From Paraburkholderia sacchari (GTDB taxonomy: Bacteria > Pseudomonadota > Gammaproteobacteria > Burkholderiales > Burkholderiaceae): a stretch of 64,000 bases of DNA. The notes beneath the pieces were generated by a model. The model saw only the letters and a program-made list of their open reading frames with translations, had not been told where the DNA came from and did not search any database. The position numbers and the translations under genes are program-made. The stretch is from positions 364,955 through 428,954 of the forward strand of contig NZ_JTDB02000005.1 in the NCBI RefSeq assembly GCF_000785435.2, given 5' to 3'. This document shows, piece by piece, positions 34,187 through 42,213 of the stretch; position 1 is the first letter of the stretch; each line of letters opens with the position of its first letter.

Positions 34187-35527
34187 TTAGCTCTTTCTCG
34201 AAGGAGCGAGAAGCTCGGAACGTCCAATCACGTCTCTCGTGCTCTCCGGCTTGTCTGAATCCGAGAATCCGGCCGCCTCAAGAATGGGTGTGAGGCCCTT
34301 GAGCTCTGCTTGTGGCTTGGCGCTTCGCACCGTCGCCATGCCCTCGTTCCACGCGTTCAGCATCTGCTTCGCTATCCAATGCCATCGGGGTTCGTTCTTC
34401 GCGGCTTCGACGACCTCTTTCCCTGTTGACACGGCCGAATCGCAGAGCGCCTCGACCATCTCGCGATAGCGCCGCGGCGGGATGCCCAGCCGCGTGTTGA
34501 AGAATCGCTCCAGCGTTTTGCCCGGCGCCCATGTCTTGCGCCCGTCGACGCTAAGCCCGGGTGGATTGCTGGCAAAGCGAGGGTAAGCCTGGGTGGTCAC
34601 GATGTCGTACACGGGTGTGTACACGACGTCGTCGATGTTCGAGTAGAGAAGAGCAACGTTCTTCGAGTGGCAGTCCGCGTTGCGAACAACGTAGTTGGTC
34701 AGTATCAGCCAGCCAAAATGTTCGGCCTGCTGTCTCCATTTCGCGCTGCTGATGTAGGGCTTCGTTGCATTCAGCACCTGCTCTGTCGAGGGCCGATACT
34801 TCTCATGCGGTGGGAAACCAAGGAGACTGCATGCGTCCTCGACGCCGTATGCAGTCATGCCATTTTCATTGACATCGAAGCGGTCGACGACCAGCACACG
34901 CCCGTCGTCAGACATGGTTGTTTTTGCCACTCGAGCGACGTCGAGCCTTGCGAGCACCCGCATTGTGTAATGCTCATTGAACCCAAGGTAGGGCGTCTGC
35001 TTGTCGGAACCCTTGATGATGTGCCGGCTGGTGCGCAGCGTCTGCTTGCCGACTGGCGTTTGCGCGGAGGAAACCTCCGGCGCCAGGAACTTCGGCACCG
35101 CGCCCGAGATGGCGGCGCGCGCGTAGTACCTCACCAGCTCCGCGAAGTGCTGAGTCGAGACGTCCTGATGAAGCAGGGTCTTGAGGTCAAGCGGGTCGAG
35201 CTCACCACCGGGCTGGCCGCCCTCAGGCGCCACTGTCACGCGCCCAATGCCGGCGCCGCCTATGACGGCGAGCAACGACAGGTCCGTTCCGTCGAGGAGG
35301 GGGCCGAATTCCTCTCGAATGACCTCAAGAAGGAATCCTTCGGGCAGGTTCTGGCGAAAGAATGGGTGCAAATCGCGGGGCCACATCCAGGGCTCTTCGC
35401 GAACAGGCATGGTCAGGCTGACGAAGTCCTTGGGTGACGCTTCCGTGCTATACCGAATCGCATAATTGTCTTGATGGCGGTACAACTGCGCGACGGGCTC
35501 GCCCTTGACGTAGACGTGAAGACGCAT
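34187..35527 (-). CDS. hipA: HipA-type serine/threonine kinase toxin
   Basis: 446 residues, full HipA size. N-terminal HipA_N domain (LHVYVKGEPVAQLYRHQDNY, WPRDLHPFFRQNLPEG), Gly-rich stretch AVIGGAGIGRVTV, phosphate-binding and lysine region SRHIIKGSDKQTPYLG, DGRVLVVDRFDVNENG, catalytic loop NADCHSKNVALL and the metal-binding VYDIVTT. HipA kinases phosphorylate an aminoacyl-tRNA synthetase (GltX in E. coli) and stop growth; the substrate here is unknown. It follows hipB with a 2-nt gap, so translation is coupled and the pair is one toxin-antitoxin operon. Confidence 0.93.
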   Translation of the reverse strand: MRLHVYVKGEPVAQLYRHQDNYAIRYSTEASPKDFVSLTMPVREEPWMWPRDLHPFFRQNLPEGFLLEVIREEFGPLLDGTDLSLLAVIGGAGIGRVTVAPEGGQPGGELDPLDLKTLLHQDVSTQHFAELVRYYARAAISGAVPKFLAPEVSSAQTPVGKQTLRTSRHIIKGSDKQTPYLGFNEHYTMRVLARLDVARVAKTTMSDDGRVLVVDRFDVNENGMTAYGVEDACSLLGFPPHEKYRPSTEQVLNATKPYISSAKWRQQAEHFGWLILTNYVVRNADCHSKNVALLYSNIDDVVYTPVYDIVTTQAYPRFASNPPGLSVDGRKTWAPGKTLERFFNTRLGIPPRRYREMVEALCDSAVSTGKEVVEAAKNEPRWHWIAKQMLNAWNEGMATVRSAKPQAELKGLTPILEAAGFSDSDKPESTRDVIGRSELLAPSRKS

Positions 35528-35529
35528 GC

Positions 35530-35790
35530 TCAGGCTCCGGACTGTTTCTGTTCTGTGAGCACGTCGTCGAGCGTGCGGGCATGACCGCGCTTGACGACCC
35601 GCAGGTCGTAGCCGGCCGCTTCGAGGAGCCGGACGAGCACCGCCACACTCATGTCGCCACGCGCGAGCGTCTCCATGCGCGCGAGCGTGGTGCGAGCGAC
35701 GCCTGCGCGTTCAGCAAGGTCTTTTTGCGAGAGGCCCGCGTCGCTGCGCGCCTGCTTGAGCATCTCTCCAACGTCTGCCAGATTCGTCAC
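35530..35790 (-). CDS. hipB: HipB-type antitoxin, Cro/CI HTH
   Basis: 86 residues. The helix-turn-helix is DVGEMLKQARSDAGLSQKDL, AERAGVARTTLARMETLARG. The C-terminal part (RLLEAAGYDLRVVKRGHART) fits the HipB dimerisation region. GTG start at 35790. It neutralises HipA and, as a dimer, represses the operon. Four 20-bp palindromic sites lie just upstream, one straddling a consensus-like promoter. Confidence 0.92.
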   Translation of the reverse strand: MTNLADVGEMLKQARSDAGLSQKDLAERAGVARTTLARMETLARGDMSVAVLVRLLEAAGYDLRVVKRGHARTLDDVLTEQKQSGA

Positions 35791-35810
35791 TTGTAGCCCC
35801 GGGGCATCAC
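35791..35810. promoter_or_regulatory. HipB operator O1 (degenerate)
   Basis: TTGTAGCCCCGGGGCATCAC: the left half matches the TTGTAGCCC core perfectly, the right half partly. It abuts the hipB GTG start, so binding here would also block early elongation or translation of the leader. Confidence 0.6.
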
Positions 35811-35830
35811 GGTTGGCCGAAAACGAGGAA

Positions 35831-35859
35831 ATTGTAGCCCGTCAGCTACAAGGTGGCAA
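35831..35859 (-). promoter_or_regulatory. hipBA promoter
   Basis: On the minus strand: -35 TTGCCA (35859-35854), 17-bp spacer, -10 TACAAT (35836-35831). It is a close match to the sigma-70 consensus with ideal spacing, about 40 bp upstream of the hipB start. Operator O2 covers the -10 box and spacer. Confidence 0.75.
35832..35851. promoter_or_regulatory. HipB operator O2
   Basis: TTGTAGCCCGTCAGCTACAA: perfect 7-bp arms TTGTAGC/GCTACAA. It overlaps the -10 box, so occupancy blocks RNA polymerase. Confidence 0.8.
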
Positions 35860-35866
35860 GGCGAGA

Positions 35867-35886
35867 TTGTGTCCCTTGGGCTACAA
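35867..35886. promoter_or_regulatory. HipB operator O3
   Basis: TTGTGTCCCTTGGGCTACAA: 20 bp, the right half perfect, the left half with two changes. It lies directly upstream of the -35 box. Confidence 0.75.
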
Positions 35887-35907
35887 AAAGGCTGGGGGTT
35901 GGTATGT

Positions 35908-35927
35908 TTGTAGCCCAAGGGCTACAA
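35908..35927. promoter_or_regulatory. HipB operator O4
   Basis: TTGTAGCCCAAGGGCTACAA: perfect 9-bp arms around AA, the best site. Site starts at 35791, 35832, 35867 and 35908 give spacings of 41, 35 and 41 bp. Confidence 0.85.
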
Positions 35928-36279
35928 AGGCGTTGCCGCCGCGTTCTCCAGCGAGCCTCAATACAAGCGACAATGGGACAGGGCGAGCCCTCGACTGGAA
36001 GCCGCTCCGAAAGACCGTTGCCTGGGCCAGTCGGAAGGCAGATAGATAAAAAGGATTGCAGAACAACCAAAAACCACAACCCAAGCAGGACTTCTGCGCT
36101 CCGCATGGCCGACTGCCGCCAAGTCGTTGGGCTCGCGCTGCCCGCCGTCACGCGTTGCGACGAAACAGCGCAGTGCCGTGGCATTTCCAAAGCCACGATG
36201 CGAAGCCGTCATTTCAGGCCGAGGCAGATGCTACGCGATTCGCCGGTCGAGAAAGGCGATCACTTGGGCCCGGCGCCTT
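35928..36279. other. 352-bp region without a supported gene
   Basis: No frame here has a good start or a recognisable product. It contains no obvious repeat beyond the operators to its left. Confidence 0.5.
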
Positions 36280-36522
36280 TCAAATTGACGACGGGCAATA
36301 CCACCAAGAGCCCACCGCCGGGCTTTCTTGCACCTTTTCAACATAGACGGTCGTCGCAGATGGTGGGATCGACTGGACGACGACGGGGGATGGCGCTGCG
36401 TAGAACATCGGCGCGGGCACCATCATGACCGGGGGCGGTACCCCTGCCACTACCCCGACGCTCGTATGCGCATGCGCACTGCCGCTCAGGCATGCCGCGA
36501 TAGTTGCCAAAAAATGTATCAC
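36280..36522 (-). pseudogene. exported protein, C-terminally truncated
   Basis: From GTG 36522: IHFLATIAACLSGSAHAHTS is a clear signal peptide, followed by a Pro/Val-rich stretch (GVPPPVMMVPAPMFYAAPSP) and SPAVGSWWYCPSS, where it stops. Envelope proteins of this type in Burkholderia continue after the WWYC motif with a Tyr/Pro/Cys-rich tail (YYPYVQTC-like); that tail is missing. GAGGAGA lies too close to the GTG for an ideal ribosome site, so the start is uncertain. Function unknown. Confidence 0.5.
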
Positions 36523-36749
36523 TCTCCTCAATCGCACAGCAGTTTTCCTATTCAACGAAGCAGGTATGATTGCGATCCGGCGCACAGCGGCTGGCGATTT
36601 CCCGCATGGATGCGAAGGATCACTAATTTCATGACGTGCCAATGCAGCTAACGAAAGCACAGCACTGTCCGACGGTCTACACCGGCGTCGCGTTACGCAA
36701 GACGCGATAAGACTGGAAAGGTTTGCCTATAGCGCGCTTCGACATCCAA

Positions 36750-37064
36750 TCAATTTTCTTGATAAATGGAACGATACGAGGCCAGGCGTGACGCGGTCGT
36801 TGCGCCGGAAACCGATGAATCGAATTTCACTGCGCTGGATCCGCTGAACGCCTGCTGTCGAGCCGCGAGGCTCGCCAGATTCACGTGGATGTCCGCAGGA
36901 CTGCGCGAATCGCCATCGACGCGTTCGTAGTCCGCTTGCTGCAGTTGAACGATGGCTTTGCGCGCCAGTTCACGCGCCAAAGGATCGTTGTCCTCTGCGG
37001 ATCTGGCAGTGTGAAGAGGGAGGACTGACACGACCGTGAAAACGGGCATGAACGCGTTGGCCAT
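36750..37064 (-). CDS. small secreted protein
   Basis: 104 residues. Signal peptide ANAFMPVFTVVSVLPLHTAR with a site near RSAED. The mature part DPLARELARKAIVQLQQADY followed by SPADIHVNLASLAARQQAF is helical, like the DUF4148-type exported proteins of Burkholderia, though I cannot confirm the family. GGAAG precedes the ATG at 37064. Stand-alone gene beside the IS5 element. Confidence 0.65.
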   Translation of the reverse strand: MANAFMPVFTVVSVLPLHTARSAEDNDPLARELARKAIVQLQQADYERVDGDSRSPADIHVNLASLAARQQAFSGSSAVKFDSSVSGATTASRLASYRSIYQEN

Positions 37065-37270
37065 GATGAACTTCCAATCTTGGGCGCCGGAAACACTGAC
37101 GCGGATTATCTGGAAACGACCTGGGAGAATCTGGGAATCTTTCTGCCTATGGTCTCGACGGCCGTAATCTTCTTATCCGCGTATTTCAAACGGCTTACAT
37201 AAATTCATTGTTTCCGGGTATGCAACGTCCGTCGCCAGATCGTGCGGGAGTCGTCGTCGCTGCGCCTTAG

Positions 37271-38466
37271 GGCAATGCTGATCAAGCCGTGTAAGCGCGA
37301 CTTATCGCGATTGATCATGCGTAAACTTTCCGAAGAACCACTGAAGATGGTCATTGCGGATCGTTTTATTGCGCCACGGGCGCTCTGTGCGGGCTTTTCG
37401 CCCGCGCTTGGCCCATTACGGGCGGACCTCTCCCGTAAATCGGCCTCGCGACAGGTAAAGGTTCGCCAGCGCGAGTGCAACGAAGGCGCGATTGGCGTTT
37501 TTCGCCAGACCCCGATAGCGCACCTTCGTGAAACCCCACAACCGTTTGACCACGGCGAACACATGTTCGACGCGGGCGCGAATCTTCGATTTGTTGCGGT
37601 TGTTGCGACGCGCCACTTTATCGACGCTGTCCTTGCGGCGTGTGCGCTGATTCGTGAAGTCGCGTGCTTTTGGGGCCTTGCCATGGATCAGCGCTTTCTG
37701 GCTCGCATACGCGCTGTCGCCATAGACCCGCTGCTCCTGGCCATGCAGAAGCTGTGGCAGCGGGTGTTTGTCGTGCACATTGGCCGCCGTGACGACCGCG
37801 CTATGCGTCAGTCCGCTCTGGCTATCCACGCCGACATGAATCTTCATGCAGAAATACCACTGCTGTCCTTTACGCGTCTGATGCATTTCAGGGTCCCGTG
37901 CTTTCTCCCTGTTCTTCGTCGAAGAAGGCGCGCCGATCAGCGTAGCATCCACAATCGTGCCGCTCTTGAGCTTGGCTCCCCGTGCCTGCAACACCCGGCC
38001 GACCTCGGCGAAGATTCGCTCGCCCAGCTTGTGCTCTTCCAGCAGATGCCGGAATTTGAGCAGCGTCGTCGCGTCCGGAACGGTTTCGCTGCCCAGGTCA
38101 ATGCCCACAAAACGGCGCAGGCTGAGGCTGTCGTACAGCGCCTCTTCGCACGCAAGGTCGGCAAGGTTGAACCAGTGCTGCACAAAATGAATTCGCAACA
38201 TGCGCTCCAGCGCGATTGGCGGCCGACCGTTGCCGCGTTTCGGGTAATACGGCTCGACCACCACGCACAGCTCGGCCCACGGCACGAGCCTGTTCATCTC
38301 ATCGAGAAAAGCCTCACGTCGCGTAGGTTTGCGCTGCGCTCCGAATCCCGCGCATTGATCGACCGCCATCGCCAGTGTCAGTTGTTTCATCGTTTTTGCT
38401 TTTACCGTCATATGTCCACGCAATAACGCATGACAACCATGAATGGTGGACTTGATCAGCATTGCC
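37271..38466 (-). mobile_element. IS5-family insertion sequence, apparently intact
   Basis: 1196 bp with perfect 16-bp terminal inverted repeats: GGCAATGCTGATCAAG at 37271-37286 and its reverse complement at 38451-38466. Flanks are TTAG on the left and TTAA on the right, a near match for the short target duplication of IS5 elements. The right end abuts the stop codon (TAA, 38467-38469) of the MFS gene, so any TTA-type target was that stop codon. Encodes a full transposase. Confidence 0.9.
37416..38390 (-). CDS. IS5-family transposase
   Basis: 324 residues. Starts MKQLTLAMAVDQCAGFGAQR, the usual IS5 opening; FLDEMNRLVPWAELCVVVEP, LRIHFVQHWFNLADLACEEA, first Asp in GTIVDATLIGAP, second in RVYGDSAYASQKAL, Glu in IRARVEHVFAVVKRLWGFTK, then YRGLAKNANRAFVALALANL. 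The DDE triad and length are complete, so it is probably active. Upstream in-frame ATGs at 38411 and beyond are possible starts; MKQ fits relatives best. Confidence 0.9.
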   Translation of the reverse strand: MKQLTLAMAVDQCAGFGAQRKPTRREAFLDEMNRLVPWAELCVVVEPYYPKRGNGRPPIALERMLRIHFVQHWFNLADLACEEALYDSLSLRRFVGIDLGSETVPDATTLLKFRHLLEEHKLGERIFAEVGRVLQARGAKLKSGTIVDATLIGAPSSTKNREKARDPEMHQTRKGQQWYFCMKIHVGVDSQSGLTHSAVVTAANVHDKHPLPQLLHGQEQRVYGDSAYASQKALIHGKAPKARDFTNQRTRRKDSVDKVARRNNRNKSKIRARVEHVFAVVKRLWGFTKVRYRGLAKNANRAFVALALANLYLSRGRFTGEVRP

Positions 38467-39771
38467 TTAAATGTCGTTGGCTATAAGGTGACTCGGGAAC
38501 GCCCAGATCGCCAGCGCCGCGCACAAGAGGCATACGGCGACGATTGTGTAAAGCGCAGGAGTCGTGCTTCCCGTAAGGTCGACGATCCGCCCAACCATGA
38601 GGGGGCTCACGATCCCACCCAACTGGCCGATCGAGTTGATCAGCGCGATACCACCAGCGGCACCGACTCCAGTGAGTACCTTGGGTGGCATGGTCCAGAA
38701 CGTCGGGATGGTCGTCAGCATTCCCGTGCCGATCAGGACAAGCGACATGATCAGCAATACGGGACTATGAGCAAAGATCCCTGCGCCGAGAAAGCCAGCC
38801 ATCGTCAGAAGCATGCAAGCGGCAAAGGTGATGCGGCGGTTACCACTCCGGTCACCAAGCTTCCCTACGACCAGCATGCCGATTCCACCGAAGAGGTATG
38901 GGACGGCCGTCAGGAGGCCGATCGTGGACGGATCGTGCAGCCCGGACGAGCGGATCAGTTGCGGCATCCAGAAGTTCATTCCGTACGACGCGATCTGGAC
39001 AAGGAAGTAGACGAAGGCAAGCATCAGGAATGCGGGAGACTTCACGGCTCCAAGAAGGGAATGACTCTCGGCCTTCTTTGCATCCGCATCGAGCTTCGAG
39101 CGTAACAGGACCTTCTCTTCGGGCGTGAGCCACTTGGCATCTTCGACATGATCGTCCAGCCGGAAGAGCACGACGATGCCCAGCAGAACGCACGGCAGTC
39201 CGCCAATCAGGAAGATCCAGCGCCACGCGGCAATGCCAGCTACGCCGTCGAAATGGCCAAGGATGAAACCAGACAAAGGTGCACCGAGTACGCCAGAGAA
39301 CGCGAGCGCGAGAAAGAGCAGTCCACTTACCCGTCCGCGATGTTGTGCGGGAAACCACGTCGAGAGGTAATAGAGCACACCCGGAGCAAAGCCCGCTTCC
39401 GTTGCGCCGATGATGAAGCGCGCAAGATAGAACTGCATTTCGGTTCTGACAAACACCATGCAGGCTGTCGCAATACCCCATGAAATGAGGATGCGGGCGA
39501 TCCACTTGCGCGGTCCGACGCGGTAGAGGAAGAGGTTTCCGGGGACCTCGAACGCGACGTATCCGACCACAAAGAGCGCTACGCCGAGTCCGTAGGCGGT
39601 ATTGCTCAGTTCAAGGTCGCTCTGCATGTGAAACTTCGCGAAGCTGACGTTGATGCGGTCGAACCAGGCGAACAGGTAGCAGATGACAATCAGCGAGAGG
39701 CGCTTCGCGACCCGTTGCCGCCAGTCCGGCAGTTGGAGTCGCAAGGGCGGGTATCTAAGTGGAACGGCCAT
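38467..39771 (-). CDS. MFS transporter, anion:cation symporter (ACS) type
   Basis: 434 residues, twelve helices. ACS-family features: CYLFAWFDRINVSFAKFHMQ, LGVALFVVGYVAFEVPGNLF, RFIIGATEAGFAPGVLYYLS, STWFPAQHRGRVSGLLFLAL. Such proteins import organic anions (galactonate, phthalate, tartrate). No catabolic neighbour remains. The protein ends ...IWAFPSHLIANDI with its stop exactly at the IS5 junction, so the original C-terminus may have been longer; the IS probably supplied or preserved the stop. Confidence 0.88.
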   Translation of the reverse strand: MAVPLRYPPLRLQLPDWRQRVAKRLSLIVICYLFAWFDRINVSFAKFHMQSDLELSNTAYGLGVALFVVGYVAFEVPGNLFLYRVGPRKWIARILISWGIATACMVFVRTEMQFYLARFIIGATEAGFAPGVLYYLSTWFPAQHRGRVSGLLFLALAFSGVLGAPLSGFILGHFDGVAGIAAWRWIFLIGGLPCVLLGIVVLFRLDDHVEDAKWLTPEEKVLLRSKLDADAKKAESHSLLGAVKSPAFLMLAFVYFLVQIASYGMNFWMPQLIRSSGLHDPSTIGLLTAVPYLFGGIGMLVVGKLGDRSGNRRITFAACMLLTMAGFLGAGIFAHSPVLLIMSLVLIGTGMLTTIPTFWTMPPKVLTGVGAAGGIALINSIGQLGGIVSPLMVGRIVDLTGSTTPALYTIVAVCLLCAALAIWAFPSHLIANDI

Positions 39772-39930
39772 TCCATACCTGTCGTCGCAGCCTTGCTGCG
39801 CGACGCTTCTAGCATGCCTACGACGATCCGAGGCCGCTTTTTGTCTAAAGGCTGGGGGGCTGGTTCATTCTTCATTGTTGGGTGCAGAATGCGGCATTGG
39901 CGACATATTGGCGATGAATGGAGAATGGAC

Positions 39931-40689
39931 ATGGACCACGAGGCGTTTGAAGTTGGGGACGACGATGTCCGTTACGAGCAACCAGACAAGATCGCCGAGA
40001 TGGCGCTCGTCGAGGCGCTTTCAATGCTAACGTTCCTGTCGGACGACATGTACTTACGCTCACAGGCATACAACTTGAGTATTGTCGATCAGTTTCTGAT
40101 GCCGCTCGAATATAGGGTTCTGCACGAGCTCATGGCGACAGATACCACGCCCCCAGATACTCAATTTCTTCTGGCGCAGTCGCAAATGTGGATTTTCGCT
40201 GCCTACGAGCTACTTCGAACATGGCGGCAGCGCGCAAGTGACATTATTAAGTGGCACGACAATGGTGGACTCGAACAGAAACTGCAATCCCTCCTCGAGA
40301 AAGACAGAACCGGCTTTCACTTTGGATTAAAGATCCGGATCGGGCAGATCGAGCGAGCGCTCGCCGACAAAGGAATTGCGAACGAACTCGACAGGCAACT
40401 CCGCCATACCTACATACCGTATACCCGACTGGAATGGGTGCGAGTATCGCTCGCCAAGCATGAAGTCAGCGGCAATCCGAAACAGGCCGCACTGATGCCG
40501 GGATACGCACGGATCAATAACTGGTGTGGTTCGCTTGATTTCGAGTTGGAGAACGGTAAGTACAGTATGGGTTACATCAATCGTCGCGATGTTGCTGACA
40601 GCATTCGCAAACTGGATTTCAGCGCGGAGCCACCGACGGACGAGGAGATTGCCGATTTCGATGCTTACATGGAGGGCAAGAGTGTCTAG
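39931..40689 (+). CDS. hypothetical protein of an accessory island (252 aa)
   Basis: Soluble, charged protein with no domain I recognise. N-terminal acidic stretch MDHEAFEVGDDDVRYEQPDK, then helices EMALVEALSMLTFLSDDMYL and QMWIFAAYELLRTWRQRASD, FHFGLKIRIGQIERALADKG, and a C-terminal part TRLEWVRVSLAKHEVSGNPK, YARINNWCGSLDFELENGKY. The ATG at 39931 is favoured by GGAGA 7 nt upstream; 39925 is the alternative and the longer open frame is not protein-like. Base composition is lower in GC than the core genes, like the nuclease-like gene that follows on the same strand. Possible defence partner; speculative. Confidence 0.7.
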   Translation: MDHEAFEVGDDDVRYEQPDKIAEMALVEALSMLTFLSDDMYLRSQAYNLSIVDQFLMPLEYRVLHELMATDTTPPDTQFLLAQSQMWIFAAYELLRTWRQRASDIIKWHDNGGLEQKLQSLLEKDRTGFHFGLKIRIGQIERALADKGIANELDRQLRHTYIPYTRLEWVRVSLAKHEVSGNPKQAALMPGYARINNWCGSLDFELENGKYSMGYINRRDVADSIRKLDFSAEPPTDEEIADFDAYMEGKSV

Positions 40690-41018
40690 TCGGTAGACGA
40701 AAATCAATGCATGAAAGTCGAAAAACAAAGGATCGTTCGCCCAACATGGGCAGCCATTCGTGAGCCGATTAGAAGGGACCGTACATGGCCCGGACGCGGA
40801 CTCATGCTATTCGCACGGAGCGACGCACGCCTCCATTTGCTGCGGCTGGCTGAATGCGACCCGTACCCAGCCCTCAAGGCAGTCGCTATCTCCCGAAAGG
40901 CGCGCGCGGCGTTGTACCTGCTTGAGGATAAACGAACGGGTAATCAACAGGCCGTAGTTGCCCATTCGTGCTGTGCTAGGATCCATCCTAATCAGGCAAA
41001 AAATGAGCGGTGAGGGCC
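40690..41018. other. 329-bp stretch between the two island genes
   Basis: A frame from 40711 to 41013 could encode 100 residues (LMLFARSDARLHLLRLAECD, ALKAVAISRKARAALYLLED), but it lacks a ribosome site and any known family; a small gene is possible, not supported. AT-rich end with AAAAAATGAG before the next gene. Confidence 0.35.
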
Positions 41019-42005
41019 ATGAGCGAAGGGGCAAAGTGGAAAAATAATCTCTTGTCTTCCAGCGTACCGATGGAGTTTGAGGTAGCCAAGCTCTTGGTGA
41101 AGCACGGATTTTCGACCGAAGCCGATTACTCGTATAAACGACATGACGCGGCTACAACCAACGATTTTTCAGTCGATCTTCATGCAACCGCTTACCTGCC
41201 ATTCAACAATCCGGACAAAATTACGGCCACACTGCAACTGCTGGTTGAGTGCAAACACCGCCACCGGAAAAACAAGTGGCTTTTCTTCCCCGACCCAAAC
41301 CTTGGTGACTTCTCGTCGGTTACGCTAGGGCATACGTTACGTGTGGTGGATGACTTTTCACCTGTCATCTTGAGCCACCAATATTCCACAAGCTTTGACA
41401 CAAAATCGACTTTCTGCCTGAAAGGTATTGAGATCGACCAAGGCAACGATAACGTCTACGACAAGGAAATAAAGCGCGGACTATTGCAGCTTCAATACGC
41501 GTTGCCGCGACTGCTGAGTGATTCCATCGAGTGGAGCTTCTCCCGCTCCGACATTAACTGGCCGTTCATGTACTGCCCCATTCTATTGACCACGTCGGAG
41601 ATATACGTCGCTTCACCGGAAACGACTATCGAAAAGGTGGAGCAGGCAGAGAGCCTTGACGACTTCGCAACGTTGGCCCCCTGGGTGGTTGTCTTCTGCG
41701 AACAGACTCACGAATTTCAACGTCATCGCGCGGAAACCTGCTCGGACCTAGAACCCTTGCTTGAGTCGGAGGAACTTACTTTGATGGACAATATCCGTCG
41801 GCAGGGCGGTATCGAGGACATCTTTTTGCCGTCGGCAAAATGTATCGAATTGCTCGAGGGTTATTCGTGGGGATTGCTGAACAAGTACTTTAGCCAGGTC
41901 ATCGTATGCTCCCTCTCTCAATTTGAGCCACTGCTCAATGAGCTTAAACGGGTTGCGGTCGAGACCGAAAAAGATCGTCGAGAGTTGGAGACTCACCAGC
42001 TATAG
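41019..42005 (+). CDS. putative PD-(D/E)XK nuclease-like protein
   Basis: 328 residues. The first 100 residues look like a restriction-endonuclease fold: an N-terminal helix with Glu (SVPMEFEVAKLLVKHGFSTE), a strand with Asp in TTNDFSVDLHATA, and a strand LQLLVECKHRHRKNKWLFF giving the E-x-K pair, together the D...ExK core. The remaining 230 residues match nothing I know. No methylase is adjacent. GTG at 41010 is an alternative start. It follows the 252-residue unknown gene on the same strand in a lower-GC island bounded by an IS-flanked transporter and a TrmB locus. A stand-alone nuclease for defence is a reasonable guess. Confidence 0.65.
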   Translation: MSEGAKWKNNLLSSSVPMEFEVAKLLVKHGFSTEADYSYKRHDAATTNDFSVDLHATAYLPFNNPDKITATLQLLVECKHRHRKNKWLFFPDPNLGDFSSVTLGHTLRVVDDFSPVILSHQYSTSFDTKSTFCLKGIEIDQGNDNVYDKEIKRGLLQLQYALPRLLSDSIEWSFSRSDINWPFMYCPILLTTSEIYVASPETTIEKVEQAESLDDFATLAPWVVVFCEQTHEFQRHRAETCSDLEPLLESEELTLMDNIRRQGGIEDIFLPSAKCIELLEGYSWGLLNKYFSQVIVCSLSQFEPLLNELKRVAVETEKDRRELETHQL

Positions 42006-42213
42006 CTACCTGCAAGCTATCCACCGCGCGGGGAATCGCCGATGAAGCAGCGTTCGAATGCGTAAACCTGATGGCCGCTTTCTAGGTGTAGCTGACGTCC
42101 CAATGTCAGAGAGCCGGTGCGGGTGAATGACGCTTGATGGCCGCCTGCTGCCCGATGCAGTTGGCCGTAGCCAAGTACAACAGTCATTCCTGTGTTCGCA
42201 CGGGGTTCTGCCA

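Noticed and set aside
39628..39930. N-terminal extension of the 252-aa island protein
   Set aside because: It overlaps the divergent MFS start, is not protein-like, and the ATG at 39931 has a ribosome site.
40711..41013. possible 100-aa gene between the two island genes
   Set aside because: No ribosome site, no family, and a competing frame on the other strand; kept only as a remark.
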